Assembly (NCBI RefSeq): GCF_900142205.1
Contig: NZ_FRAA01000005.1
Location: 248,001-312,000 of the forward strand
Source of the DNA: Reichenbachiella agariperforans
GTDB lineage: Bacteria; Bacteroidota; Bacteroidia; Cytophagales; Cyclobacteriaceae
Length of the DNA stretch: 64,000 bases
Reading direction: 5' to 3'
Of the stretch, positions 36,042 through 45,553 are shown piece by piece. A program made the position numbers and the translations under genes. The notes below the pieces were generated by a model. That model was not told the origin of the DNA and made no database searches. It saw only the letters and a program-made list of their open reading frames with translations. How positions within the stretch are numbered: position 1 is the stretch's first letter; the number at the start of each line of letters is the position of its first letter.

Positions 36042-36602
36042 TTATTTCTTCTTTAAAGCTTTAGGTGACAGCATCAGGAACATTCTCTTTCCTTCTAGCT
36101 TAGGCAACTGCTCCACCTTGGCGTACTCTTCTAGAGCTTGCGCAAATTTCAATAACAAAATTTCCCCTCTTTCCTTAAAGACAATGGTTCTACCCACAAA
36201 GTGAACATAAGCTTTCACTTTAGCGCCTTCTTCCAAGAACTTAACGGCATGTTTCAATTTGAACTGAAAGTCATGATCATCCGTGTTAGGACCGAATCGG
36301 ATTTCCTTCAAAACTGCTTTGTGCGCTTTTGATTTGATCTCCTTTTGCTTCTTCTTTTGTTCGTACTTGAATTTAGAATAATCCGTTATTTTACAAACAG
36401 GAGGCTCAGCTTTTGGAGAAATCTCAACAAGATCCAGACCTTGCTCTTTAGCAAGCTTCAATGCCTCGTTCAACGAATACACGTCCACGGTTACATTTTC
36501 ACCCACGACTCTAACTTCTCGAGCGGTTATTTTATCATTTACTTTATAGGGCTCTTCTACTCTACCTCGAAAACCCCTTCTCTGATATCTTTGTTTAGCG
36601 AT
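36042..36602 (-). CDS. infC: Translation initiation factor IF-3, starting with a non-AUG (ATC) codon
   Basis: 186 residues. The C-terminal part from [20 protein letters not shown] to the end is plain IF-3 ([30 protein letters not shown]). The conserved N-terminus ([20 protein letters not shown], then [12 protein letters not shown]) continues upstream of the first GTG, to an in-frame TAA only 12 bases before ATC at 36602. No ATG, GTG or TTG lies between, so ATC at 36600-36602 is the best start. Rare AUU-type starts let IF-3 repress its own synthesis. Confidence 0.93.
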   Translation of the reverse strand: MAKQRYQRRGFRGRVEEPYKVNDKITAREVRVVGENVTVDVYSLNEALKLAKEQGLDLVEISPKAEPPVCKITDYSKFKYEQKKKQKEIKSKAHKAVLKEIRFGPNTDDHDFQFKLKHAVKFLEEGAKVKAYVHFVGRTIVFKERGEILLLKFAQALEEYAKVEQLPKLEGKRMFLMLSPKALKKK

Positions 36603-36638
36603 TTGTTTTAAAGTTTATGGTTTAAAAATTTCGAACTG

Positions 36639-36668
36639 CAAATATCGACTTTTATAAAACAAAACCAA
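36639..36668 (-). promoter_or_regulatory. Candidate promoter of the infC operon
   Basis: On the minus strand GATATTTG (one mismatch from TAnnTTTG, complement of 36639-36646) follows TTGG (complement of 36665-36668) with an 18-base spacer, about 37 bases ahead of the ATC start. Confidence 0.4.
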
Positions 36669-37433
36669 TACTTCCATTCAGTATTAAATCAATTATAGAC
36701 AATTATTATAGAACAACAATACTCTTCAATCTTATCGATACAAATTATTCATCCTCACAATATACTCTATGATCTCTAGCAAGGACATTTCAAGAAAGCA
36801 AAAAAGACAACAAACATCATAGCCCAACACGCAAAAGATGGCACATCTCATCCCCACGTCTCAGACTAAAGCATCTCCACCCCCCAATGGATCAGCATAA
36901 GTTTCTAACTCTTGACTTAAGAATACACAGTTTTACAAACATCATGCTTAATCTAATGACCTATTATGGCTCTTGGCCATTTCTTCAGCACAAACTAAAG
37001 GAAACCAACGGCTAAAAACTAGACAGCCATCATAAACAGGCCTTTGAGACTATCTACACTTTACTTCGCCAGAGGACTTTATTTCCAGCAGACCTTATAT
37101 ATAGATGTATACCCACCTAATTTACATCGGGATTACGGCTGACAGGAAAAAGCATTATAGCTAAAGGAGTTTAGGCTTTCTTTGGAGCTGAAGGTCAGCA
37201 ATAGCTTACGTTCTTAACCCTATTAGATTAAAATTTTACGTTTAGTAAAATTCTAATCGGCACATTGACCATCTATCCTTTTAACGGTCTGCTTTTCAAC
37301 CTTTAATTCCTCAATTGCATAATTAAGACTGAAACGCCATTCACAATCAACGCTCTTAAGCAACTCATTATAGGGGAGTTACAAACACCCCTGCATTGCC
37401 ACAAATAGAGCGTTTTAAGATTGAATAAATTTG

Positions 37434-37465
37434 TTTGGCATTAATGCTTTTAATTCATTTCTTTG
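37434..37465 (+). promoter_or_regulatory. Candidate promoter of acpP-fabF
   Basis: TTTG at 37434-37437 and TTTCTTTG at 37458-37465 (one mismatch from TAnnTTTG) are separated by 20 bases, close to the Bacteroidota spacing. The acpP ATG follows 31 bases later. Confidence 0.55.
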
Positions 37466-37495
37466 CACAGATTTTTAAACCAAAAAACAATAATA

Positions 37496-37732
37496 ATGTC
37501 TGATATAGCACAAAAAGTAAAATCAATTATTATCGACAAGTTAGGCGTAGAGGAGTCTGAAGTTAATGCTGAAGCAAGCTTCACGAACGATCTTGGTGCA
37601 GACTCACTAGACACAGTAGAGTTAATTATGGAATTCGAAAAAGAATTCAACATCTCTATTCCAGACGATCAAGCTGAAAACATCGGTACTGTTGGTCAGG
37701 CTATCACATACTTGGAAGAGAACGCAAAGTAA
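37496..37732 (+). CDS. acpP: Acyl carrier protein
   Basis: 78 residues from [18 protein letters not shown], acidic and helical, with the phosphopantetheine attachment Ser in [15 protein letters not shown] longer non-ATG start would add 11 residues and overlaps the promoter, so it is rejected. It carries growing acyl chains in fatty acid synthesis and lies 34 bases before fabF. Confidence 0.98.
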   Translation: MSDIAQKVKSIIIDKLGVEESEVNAEASFTNDLGADSLDTVELIMEFEKEFNISIPDDQAENIGTVGQAITYLEENAK

Positions 37733-37766
37733 TTTTTAATTATACCTAAATAGGGAACTCACAGAG

Positions 37767-39020
37767 ATGCAATTAAAGCGAGTTGTAGTTACCGGCCTTG
37801 GAGCTCTTACACCAATAGGTAACAATCCTGACGAATATTGGCAGGGATTATCTACTGGTGTAAGCGGCGCTGCGCCTATCACGCGTTTCGACGCAGAAAA
37901 ATTCAAAACACGATTTGCATGCGAAATCAAGAATTATGATCCATTGGATCATTTTGACAGAAAAGAAGCACGCAAGATGGATCCATTCACTCAGTATGCC
38001 CATATCGTGGCAGAACAAGCAGTGCAGGATTCTGGAATCGACTTGGACAAGATAGACGTAGATAGAGCTGGTGTGATCTGGGGAGCTGGTATCGGTGGAC
38101 TAAAAACCTTCCAAGACGAAGTAATGAACTTCGCTGCAGGAGATGGCACACCTAAATACAACCCATTTTTCATCCCTAAAATGATTGCAGACATTGCACC
38201 AGGCATGATCTCAATCAAATACGGTTTCCGTGGACCGAATTTCACTACGGTGAGTGCATGTGCCTCTGGTACCAATGCACTACTGGACTCCTTTAATTAT
38301 ATTAGACTAGGCATGGCTGATATGTTTATCTCAGGTGGATCAGAAGCAGCAGTGACCGAATCAGGAGTCGGTGGGTTCAATGCCATGAAAGCATTGTCCG
38401 AGAGAAATGATTCTCCAGAAACTGCATCAAGACCTTTCGACAAAGACAGAGATGGATTTGTCCTAGGAGAAGGTGCCGCTTGTTTGATTCTAGAAGAACT
38501 AGAGCATGCCAAAGCAAGAGGTGCAAAAATATATGCCGAGTTGATCGGTGGTGGTATGTCTGCAGATGCTCACCACATGACCGCCCCTCACCCAGAGGGA
38601 ATAGGTGCTACCAATGTGATGAAAAATGCCATCAAAGATGCCAACATATCACCCGAAGAAGTGGACTATATCAACGTGCACGGAACCTCTACTCCACTAG
38701 GAGACTTGAGCGAATCTTCGGCAATCAAAAACGTATTTGGAGCGCATGCTTATGACCTCAACATATCTTCGACCAAGTCGATGACAGGTCACTTATTAGG
38801 TGCCGCTGGAGCCATCGAAGCTGCAGCATGTATCATGGCGATCCAAAACCAAGTAGCCCCGCCGACCATCAACCACTTCACTGATGATGAAGCATTTGAT
38901 GCCAAGCTAAACTTTACATTCAACAAAGCCCAAAATAGAGATATTAAAGTTGCCTTGAGCAACACATTTGGATTTGGTGGACACAATACGTCTATCATAT
39001 TCCGTAAATTTGAAGGGTAA
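37767..39020 (+). CDS. fabF: 3-oxoacyl-ACP synthase II (beta-ketoacyl-ACP synthase)
   Basis: 417 residues, full length. Cys nucleophile in VSACASGTNAL (about 165), His in VHGTSTPLGD (about 305) and His in STKSMTGHLLGAAG (about 340), the Cys-His-His triad of KAS enzymes. It condenses malonyl-ACP with acyl-ACP. acpP-fabF-rnc is a common order in the phylum. Confidence 0.98.
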   Translation: MQLKRVVVTGLGALTPIGNNPDEYWQGLSTGVSGAAPITRFDAEKFKTRFACEIKNYDPLDHFDRKEARKMDPFTQYAHIVAEQAVQDSGIDLDKIDVDRAGVIWGAGIGGLKTFQDEVMNFAAGDGTPKYNPFFIPKMIADIAPGMISIKYGFRGPNFTTVSACASGTNALLDSFNYIRLGMADMFISGGSEAAVTESGVGGFNAMKALSERNDSPETASRPFDKDRDGFVLGEGAACLILEELEHAKARGAKIYAELIGGGMSADAHHMTAPHPEGIGATNVMKNAIKDANISPEEVDYINVHGTSTPLGDLSESSAIKNVFGAHAYDLNISSTKSMTGHLLGAAGAIEAAACIMAIQNQVAPPTINHFTDDEAFDAKLNFTFNKAQNRDIKVALSNTFGFGGHNTSIIFRKFEG

Positions 39021-39046
39021 TAGTTGATAACTAAAGTTGAACTAAT

Positions 39047-39763
39047 CTGTTTCTATTTAAAAAATCTAAGAATCGCAGTTATTCTAACTATGTAAAACGA
39101 ATCATTGGAGGAAGTCCCTCCAATATTGATTTGTATTACTTAGCCATGAGACACACGTCTGCTGCACAGGAGAAACGCAAGGGTTTCTTGGAGTCTAACG
39201 AGCGCTTAGAGTACCTAGGGGATGCTGTGCTCGGTGTTGTCGTGGCAGAGTATCTATTCAACAAGTATCCCTTCAAAGACGAAGGGTTCCTCACTGAAGT
39301 ACGGTCTCGTATCGTCAACCGTGAGAACCTCAATCAACTCTCAAAAAAAATAGGCCTAGAGGAAATTTTAGAATACAACGGCCACCTGAAGGGTAACAAA
39401 CAATCCTTCAAATCCATCTATGGTGATGCACTAGAAGCGCTAGTCGGTGCAGTATATCTAGACAAAGGACATCAATTCACCAAAAATTTCATCCTCAAAA
39501 AACTAATCATTCCTCATGTAGATATTGACATGGTGATTAGTACCGACACGAATTTCAAGAGTAAAGTGATCGAATGGTCACAGAAGGAAAATAAAAAGCT
39601 ATCCTTCGAAGTAGTAGAACTAGACAGTCAAAAGCACTTCAAAAAATTTGAAGCAAAGCTTTTCGTCGGCAAAAAAGAAATCAGTACAGGCTATGGACTC
39701 AGCAAGAAAAAAGCTGAACAAGCAGCTGCCGAAAAATGCTGTCAAGTACTCAAAATCGAATAA
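39047..39763 (+). CDS. rnc: Ribonuclease III
   Basis: About 238 residues if it begins near 39047. The catalytic signature ESNERLEYLGDAVL, the acidic GDALEALVGAVYLD, and a C-terminal double-stranded-RNA-binding domain (SKKKAEQAAAEKC) are present. Upstream of TTG at 39131 the same frame reads FKKSKNRSYSNYVKRIIGG and SPSNIDLYYLA, which has RNase III N-terminal character, back to a stop at 39038. No ATG, GTG or TTG lies in that stretch, so CTG at 39047 or another rare codon may be the start; TTG at 39131 is the only conventional choice and would remove part of the first helix. Confidence 0.92.
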   Translation: MFLFKKSKNRSYSNYVKRIIGGSPSNIDLYYLAMRHTSAAQEKRKGFLESNERLEYLGDAVLGVVVAEYLFNKYPFKDEGFLTEVRSRIVNRENLNQLSKKIGLEEILEYNGHLKGNKQSFKSIYGDALEALVGAVYLDKGHQFTKNFILKKLIIPHVDIDMVISTDTNFKSKVIEWSQKENKKLSFEVVELDSQKHFKKFEAKLFVGKKEISTGYGLSKKKAEQAAAEKCCQVLKIE

Positions 39764-39775
39764 ACCAGTCAGCCC

Positions 39776-41638
39776 ATGACGCAAATGAGAATCGGCGGTG
39801 CTTGCCTAAACCAAACTCCCATAGATTGGAAAGGTAACATAGACCACATCAAAACGGCCATAGATGATGCCAGAAACAATCAAGTTGAGCTGCTGTGCCT
39901 ACCCGAGCTATGTATCACCTCCTATGGCTGCCAAGATTTATTCTTAGCAGAGTGGGTCTTAGAAGAAGCCCTTTCTCAACTCTTAAAACTGCTAGATCAC
40001 TGCTATGACATCACCGTGGTAGTCGGGTTGCCAATCATACTTGAAGGACAGACCTACAACACATGCTGCGTAATCAAAGACCAACAGATTCAAGGATTCT
40101 ACGCCAAACAAGCACTAGCCAACGATGGCATACACTATGAGAAAAGATGGTTTAGCCCTTGGCCTAAGAACACAAGTAAAACCATCAGTATTCAAGAAAG
40201 TGACTACCCCATTGGTGACATTACGTTTGACATCAGCGGGCTTCAGGTAGGTTTTGAAATATGTGAAGATGCCTGGAGCAAAGACAGACCCGCACAACGA
40301 CTGAAAGAAAAAAATATTGACCTTATACTCAATCCGAGTGCCAGTCATTTTTCATTCAACAAGAAACAGTTGAGAGATCATCTCGTCCAAAGTAGTAGTT
40401 CCGAGTTTGACTGTTACTACCTTTATGTCAATCAATTGGGTAATGAATCTGGTCGTGTAGTATATGATGGAGATATTCTGCTGGCGCACAACGATCAGTT
40501 TTTACTCAAAAACAGACGTCTCTCCTTTTCAGACTACCAACTACGATACTTCGATATTAATACCATTGATCCTGACTATCTACCTCAGCTAGACGAGGAC
40601 TTCACTACCTCTAATGAGGAGTTTGCTCAGGCAGGTGCATTGGCGCTGTTTGATTACATGCAAAAGACCTTTATCAAGGGCTATGTGCTATCACTGAGTG
40701 GTGGGGCCGACTCTTCATCCATTGCCATACTCGTCGCGCACATGATACGAGTCGGTATAGCAGAATTAGGGATACATACACTGGCTACCAAACTGCATAT
40801 AGCAGAGGGAAGCTATGAGGCAAACAACCCGCACACTGCCGCGGAGCAAATCACCGAAAAGGTATTGTTCACAGCCTACCAAGGAACAGATAACTCATCC
40901 GATGAGACTTTGGCATCCGCCAAAAACCTAGCAGGATCATTGGGTGCAACATTCAGATCATGGACCATAGATTCGTCAGTGGAAGCCGCCCACCAGATCG
41001 CCGAAGAAGCAATAGGAAGGAAACTGTCTTGGGACACAGATGATATCGCACTCCAAAACATCCAGGCGAGAACTAGATCACCACTGATCTGGATGATCGC
41101 CAACATAGAAAACAAAATTTTGCTCACAACCTCCAACAGGAGTGAAGGAGATGTAGGCTATACGACCATGGATGGAGATACCAGCGGGAGTCTAGCACCT
41201 ATAGCGGGAGTAGACAAGGCATTCATCCTCCAATGGCTACAGTATGCCGAAAAAGAACTCGGATACACTGGACTCCAGTACGTCAACAACCTGACTCCTA
41301 CTGCCGAGTTGAGACCCAAAGCGTATTCACAAACGGACGAGGATGATTTGATGCCCTACGCGATCATGGTAGCGATCGAACGACTGGCGATATTCCAAAG
41401 GCAATCGCCTATCCAAGTATTTGACGTACTGATAGACCAGCTGAAAATAGACAAAGAACTACTAAAAGGCTACATCACCAAATTCCATAGACTGTGGTCG
41501 ATCAATCAATGGAAACGTGAGCGGTTGGCACCTTCGTTCCACTTAGATGATTTCAATGTAGACCCTAAGACTTGGTGTAGATTCCCCATTATTTCGAGTG
41601 GATTCAAAAAGGAATTAGAAGACCTTAAAAAACGCTAA
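39776..41638 (+). CDS. nadE: Glutamine-dependent NAD+ synthetase
   Basis: 620 residues. An N-terminal nitrilase-type glutaminase (about 1-270) has Glu in LPELCITSYG, Lys near EKRWFSPWPK and Cys in FEICEDAW. The C-terminal synthetase (about 290-600) has the ATP-binding SLSGGADSSSIA and a GD.TSGSLAP loop. It amidates nicotinic acid adenine dinucleotide using ammonia channelled from glutamine. It begins 12 bases after rnc; a second ATG three codons in is possible. Confidence 0.96.
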   Translation: MTQMRIGGACLNQTPIDWKGNIDHIKTAIDDARNNQVELLCLPELCITSYGCQDLFLAEWVLEEALSQLLKLLDHCYDITVVVGLPIILEGQTYNTCCVIKDQQIQGFYAKQALANDGIHYEKRWFSPWPKNTSKTISIQESDYPIGDITFDISGLQVGFEICEDAWSKDRPAQRLKEKNIDLILNPSASHFSFNKKQLRDHLVQSSSSEFDCYYLYVNQLGNESGRVVYDGDILLAHNDQFLLKNRRLSFSDYQLRYFDINTIDPDYLPQLDEDFTTSNEEFAQAGALALFDYMQKTFIKGYVLSLSGGADSSSIAILVAHMIRVGIAELGIHTLATKLHIAEGSYEANNPHTAAEQITEKVLFTAYQGTDNSSDETLASAKNLAGSLGATFRSWTIDSSVEAAHQIAEEAIGRKLSWDTDDIALQNIQARTRSPLIWMIANIENKILLTTSNRSEGDVGYTTMDGDTSGSLAPIAGVDKAFILQWLQYAEKELGYTGLQYVNNLTPTAELRPKAYSQTDEDDLMPYAIMVAIERLAIFQRQSPIQVFDVLIDQLKIDKELLKGYITKFHRLWSINQWKRERLAPSFHLDDFNVDPKTWCRFPIISSGFKKELEDLKKR

Positions 41639-41651
41639 TCATAAGCATCCA

Positions 41652-42257
41652 TTACTCTTTAAGAGTATCAACGCGCATTCGGATAGAAAACTGAATCGTA
41701 ATTTCATCATTTACCTTCACCATACCCATATACTTCGTAGGTGGCTCTATCCCAAAGTCACTGATTTTCATGAGACGGCTCCCTTCAAAAATCAATTCAT
41801 TCTCAGATTTATTAATCACTCTTCCATCCTTGACAATAAACTGACGTCTCTCACCAGCTATCTGAACAATAACATTGGAATAAACGTGCAACCGTTCTAT
41901 CTCCTTGTTGGTATTTGGAATTTGAATGTTTTGAACCTTGAGGACGAGACGAGGATACTGATCGGCATGCAAGATCTCTCTAAAGTCCTGATTCATCACC
42001 TGCATTCCACAGTCAAAATCAACTACTTTATAATTCAACTCTAGCCCTTCAAAATTGAGTTGAGAAGTAGTCCATCTGCTATCTACTTTTAACACATCAT
42101 GTCCTGCATTCTGCTCTAACCCACATTCAAATGAGTTGACATTTGTACTCCCTGCGATGGTGATCTCACTAGACAAAATAGTCACTCGATGATTTTTTTG
42201 CCCAAATACTAGATCACTAGAACCAATAAGAACAAGAAGAATTAATAATCGAATCAA
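41652..42257 (-). CDS. YceI-like exported protein
   Basis: 201 residues with a signal peptide (LLILLVLIGSSDLVFG-Q). The beta-rich remainder (ITIAGSTNVNSFECG near residue 33, QYPRLVLKVQNIQI, and SDFGIEPPTKYMGMVKVNDEI split over two strands) follows the YceI/lipocalin pattern, which binds isoprenoid-type lipids. A Cys pair (ECG...DCG) could form a disulfide. It is convergent with nadE, 13 bases apart, with no clear terminator between them. Confidence 0.82.
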   Translation of the reverse strand: MIRLLILLVLIGSSDLVFGQKNHRVTILSSEITIAGSTNVNSFECGLEQNAGHDVLKVDSRWTTSQLNFEGLELNYKVVDFDCGMQVMNQDFREILHADQYPRLVLKVQNIQIPNTNKEIERLHVYSNVIVQIAGERRQFIVKDGRVINKSENELIFEGSRLMKISDFGIEPPTKYMGMVKVNDEITIQFSIRMRVDTLKE

Positions 42258-42361
42258 ATTAAAAAAGGGTTAAAATCCACGTAAAACGAAGATAATGATT
42301 CCCTTATTCTTCAGCAATCTAAATCTCTATACTAGGTACTGACTTAACTTTACCAAACCGA

Positions 42362-43087
42362 TTAAGCCCGCTTTTTGGCCAAAGAGGTCAAGCGAAGTTG
42401 GTAATAATCATACCCTATGATAAACAACAGGAAGAGACACACGATGTAGAACACATTGTATGAAACCTGTAAATAGATATACCCAGCACTAATCCCTCCT
42501 ACCATATAAGACACCATGATAGACACCTGTATTTTTGCCTTGTCTCTTAACTGCTGATTCGCACGAAACTCATGCTGCGTAAACATGGAAAACAATATAC
42601 CTAAATCTGTCGTCAAGCCTGTAAGGTGAGTGGTTTTCACTGCAAAGTTGGAAATACTAGCCGTCAAACCATTTTGGATTCCCATCGCAAAAAGCATAAA
42701 GCCTACCATTACCTCAGTTTCTAACAAAGTCTCTTTGTAGAAAAACTGTATATAGCTCCCCACGATCAATAGACATATAATTTCCAAAACTAGAGGTAGC
42801 GCATGTGCCAGATAGGCATTGATACGATTGACATTGATGACAATGAAATTGGCCATAAAGCTCCCGAAGAAGAACAGCAAAATCCAAGTCCCCACTACCC
42901 CCGCCTGATACCAGTTTCCCTTAGCGATCTCCTCCGCTAGGATGGCGTAGTGCCCCGTCACGTTAGAGGTAAATGCAAAAAACAATGTCACCGATATCAC
43001 GTTGACCATACCTGCCGAGATGGCAGTTAACACACCTAATTTGATATTGTCACTTAGTGCTCGGTCATTACTAAATCTTTTCAGCAT
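42362..43087 (-). CDS. DUF1275 (YoaK-like) membrane protein
   Basis: 241 residues with six or seven membrane segments. The family signature is seen in GMVNVISVTLFFAFTSNVTGHY and, further on, AMGIQNGLTASISNFAVKTTH and LTGLTTDLG. DUF1275 proteins have no firm function. The start overlaps the end of the next upstream gene by 17 bases, so they are probably co-translated. Confidence 0.9.
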   Translation of the reverse strand: MLKRFSNDRALSDNIKLGVLTAISAGMVNVISVTLFFAFTSNVTGHYAILAEEIAKGNWYQAGVVGTWILLFFFGSFMANFIVINVNRINAYLAHALPLVLEIICLLIVGSYIQFFYKETLLETEVMVGFMLFAMGIQNGLTASISNFAVKTTHLTGLTTDLGILFSMFTQHEFRANQQLRDKAKIQVSIMVSYMVGGISAGYIYLQVSYNVFYIVCLFLLFIIGYDYYQLRLTSLAKKRA

Positions 43088-43559
43088 ACTGTTCCCCTAT
43101 CTTGTTAAAAGTCATCTTCACTACCCCACGGGCTCCTATATCTGTGCTAAAATGTATTTCTAGCTTGTCTTCTGTCAGCACTTTGATTTGATAATGCTCT
43201 GCTGGATTTTTTTCATCAATGAACTTAAGAATATTTCCTCTGCCCTTAAGCCTCCAATTCATATGACGTTCGTTTCCTTTACTGCTATGTAGTTTTACTC
43301 CTCCTTCAGGACTAAACTCCCATATCTCTGCTTCATGAATCACCAAATCCTCACTGATTTCATGCTTCATCTGGCGATCAATTTCTGAAGAGATTACCGA
43401 GCTATGCTCGTCCATATAATCCAATTTCTCATAGGTCCATGAGACCTCTTGCCACTGACCTATTAAATGCGTACCTGGGGTAGTCGTATTGGCAAATGCG
43501 AAACATACTAGTCCGATCATCGCCATAAAACCTGCTGTATAAATGATTCCAATTTTCAT
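43071..43559 (-). CDS. Exported lipocalin-like protein of unknown function
   Basis: 162 residues with a signal-like N-terminus (TAGFMAMIGLVCFAFA). It then has LIGQWQEVSWTYEKLDY, a WEFSPEGGVKL strand, a NWRLKGRGNILKF strand and a closing IHFSTDIGARGVVKMTF strand, the run of short beta strands found in Bacteroidota lipocalin-like families. It sits between a Usp-like gene and a DUF1275 gene. Function unknown; the fold is inferred from the WEF/W-L-L spacing only. Confidence 0.7.
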   Translation of the reverse strand: MKIGIIYTAGFMAMIGLVCFAFANTTTPGTHLIGQWQEVSWTYEKLDYMDEHSSVISSEIDRQMKHEISEDLVIHEAEIWEFSPEGGVKLHSSKGNERHMNWRLKGRGNILKFIDEKNPAEHYQIKVLTEDKLEIHFSTDIGARGVVKMTFNKIGEQYAEKI

Positions 43560-43567
43560 ATCTATTT

Positions 43568-44092
43568 TTAGTTGTCAGTTGAAGGAACAACGTGTCCACG
43601 AGAAAAAAACAACTCTACCATATCTTGGTAAGCATCTACTGTTGTACTGGGTTCTGAATCCAACTTCACGATGATTTTATTGACCTTATTCGTATTTCGA
43701 ACAAATGTGTTCAGATCAAAACTGCGCGAATGACATGACTTTGATTTCCACGACCCCATATAGATCTCATCGATCTGCTCTTTGACGAGGTATTCATCAA
43801 ATGACCGCTGGCTCAAACCAGAGAACAAATCAGTCGTCATGATGTTTAAAGTAGATTGATACTTGTTTTTAATCAAATGACAAGCTGACGTGAATTCTGA
43901 ACCAGTCAGTTCCTTAATCAAGGTACGTTTGGAATAGAAAAGTAAGTCTATTGATGAGTCTGGTAAGAATATACCATGTACGAGCACTACGTCCACGGTC
44001 TCACCTTTCGTATGACTTGTCGTCAAGGCTTCTTTGAGTAGATTCAGTGAACGAACGGTAAAGTCCGTTACGATAAGTATTCTTTTTTTCAT
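43568..44092 (-). CDS. Universal-stress-like (UspA fold) protein
   Basis: 174 residues. KKRILIVTDFTVRSLNLLKEAL opens like a Usp/HUP domain (strand then D-F-T turn then helix), followed by VDVVLVHGIFLPD and a second-half IDEIYMGSWKS strand. The usual ATP-binding GxxGx9GS motif near the end is absent, so it may not bind nucleotide. It lies 8 bases upstream of the lipocalin-like gene, with the two-component pair just further upstream. Confidence 0.65.
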   Translation of the reverse strand: MKKRILIVTDFTVRSLNLLKEALTTSHTKGETVDVVLVHGIFLPDSSIDLLFYSKRTLIKELTGSEFTSACHLIKNKYQSTLNIMTTDLFSGLSQRSFDEYLVKEQIDEIYMGSWKSKSCHSRSFDLNTFVRNTNKVNKIIVKLDSEPSTTVDAYQDMVELFFSRGHVVPSTDN

Positions 44093-44176
44093 CTGCTAAA
44101 CGCTTTGTTCCACTTTGATAAAAACAAAGCTAGGGGTCAAGCATTAAGATGAAATAAGTACGAGATTAAGATAAGA

Positions 44177-45553
44177 TTAGAGTGATGAACCAATGGGAAT
44201 CACTACCCTAGCCACTGTTCCTTTACCCGTCTCAGAAGAGACGTACAATTGCCCCTTGTGCATTCTAATGATGTTGCGGGCCAGTGGAAGCCCTATCCCA
44301 TATCCTTCGTGATTTTTAGTATTAGAAGCTCGGAAATAAGGGTCATATATAAACTGAAGTTCGTTCTGAGGTATCCCTATCCCTTGATCTTTGACCAGTA
44401 TTATTACTTGCGTATCGGTCACCCCGAAAGCCACTTGGACAGGTTCATGGTTAGAGTATTTACACCCATTGATTATCAGATTGGACATAGCCAAATGCAT
44501 CAACGGTTCGATCGCATCAATCTTGAGCAAGCTTGGGTTCTCTGGCAGTAGACTAAAATCAATCTGAACTTGATTTTTTGGGTTGATCTTTTCGACAGTA
44601 CCTTTCACATCCATGATCAACTGATCGACACGTAATTTCTCAAACTTCTGTTTCTTCCCATCAAAGCCCGTCTGTGCCAGTAAAAGCAGAGCACTTGTCT
44701 TTTTACTCAACTTTTCGGCATCCTCTAGGATCGTCATCAATGTCTCTATATAATAGGCTGGCTCTCTTAATTTGCTTAGTGCTACGTCTGCCTCTCCTAT
44801 GATAGACGTCAACGGTGTATTGAGTTCGTGAGAGGCATTGCTGATAAAATTCTTTTGGCTTTCAAATGAGGTCTCTAAACGATTTAGCATATCGTTGAAC
44901 GTACGGGTCAACTTGCTAATCGCATCATCATTATCTGATTGCTCTGGGAGGCGCTTGTGTAGATTACCTGTACTGATTTCGTTGACACGGTGAATAATCT
45001 GATTGATGGGTTCTATGATCTTGCGCGAGAATAGAAAGGAAATCAAAAGGATAATCAAAAAAGCAACACCCAATGAAATGAATAGCAAATTGCGAAAATA
45101 CGAGATATGGTGGGTGATAAAATAGTTCTCCGCTGAAATCAAAACAAGGTAATCTTTCTGATCACTCGATCTATAAACCACACCATAGTAAAAAGTCTTT
45201 TGGTCGTTGAAAGTAGCTGTTCCACTTGTTACTACCTCTTCCACGAACCCTGAGTTGTATTCCTCTATCCCGTCTATGGCTTTCCAGCTTCTATCACTAG
45301 AGAGCGGGTATAAATTTATTTTCTCATCCTGTAGCGTTTCTAAATGCTCTTGTCTCAGTTCACGAATGACCTCTGCATCCTCTTTCTCCTCCAGTTGAAA
45401 CTTAGCCGTAGTGATCGCACGTATCTCTAGTCGCTTATAAAAATCCGCAAAAGCATAATTCGAAATATTGTAATAAATAAAGACACTGAAGAGTATCGTA
45501 TACCCCACGAACACCGCGATCAGTACCAAGATGATTTTGTTCTGAGTTTTCAT
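44177..45553 (-). CDS. Membrane sensor histidine kinase
   Basis: 458 residues. TM1 at about 8-28 and TM2 at about 152-174 bound an extracytoplasmic domain of 120 residues; a HAMP domain (ISTGNLHKRLPEQS) follows. The HisKA helix FISNASHELNTPLTSIIGE has the phospho-His, and the ATPase domain shows NLIINGCKYS, KDQGIGIP and GYGIGLPLAR. The start overlaps the regulator gene by 4 bases. Its signal is unknown. Confidence 0.95.
   Translation of the reverse strand: MKTQNKIILVLIAVFVGYTILFSVFIYYNISNYAFADFYKRLEIRAITTAKFQLEEKEDAEVIRELRQEHLETLQDEKINLYPLSSDRSWKAIDGIEEYNSGFVEEVVTSGTATFNDQKTFYYGVVYRSSDQKDYLVLISAENYFITHHISYFRNLLFISLGVAFLIILLISFLFSRKIIEPINQIIHRVNEISTGNLHKRLPEQSDNDDAISKLTRTFNDMLNRLETSFESQKNFISNASHELNTPLTSIIGEADVALSKLREPAYYIETLMTILEDAEKLSKKTSALLLLAQTGFDGKKQKFEKLRVDQLIMDVKGTVEKINPKNQVQIDFSLLPENPSLLKIDAIEPLMHLAMSNLIINGCKYSNHEPVQVAFGVTDTQVIILVKDQGIGIPQNELQFIYDPYFRASNTKNHEGYGIGLPLARNIIRMHKGQLYVSSETGKGTVARVVIPIGSSL

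Larger units (their letters stand above)
36603..37495. other. 893-base gap between infC and acpP, no gene recognised
   Basis: No coding frame of convincing character is seen on either strand. It holds the two divergent promoters (36639-36668 and 37434-37465) and two potential hairpins: GATTAAAATTTTAC at 37226-37239 against GTAAAATTCTAATC at 37245-37258, and CAATCAACGCTCT at 37344-37356 against AGAGCGT...GATTG at 37407-37423, the latter enclosing a small GGGG/CCCC stem. It is unusually long for this compact genome and may be a decayed gene or carry a regulatory RNA. Confidence 0.5.

Noticed and set aside
36603-37495. Remnant transposase in the infC-acpP gap
   Set aside because: Translation on both strands gave only short broken frames with no recognisable transposase motif.
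41639-41651. Terminator between nadE and the YceI-like gene
   Set aside because: Only 13 bases separate the convergent stops, and no stable stem with a T run could be drawn.
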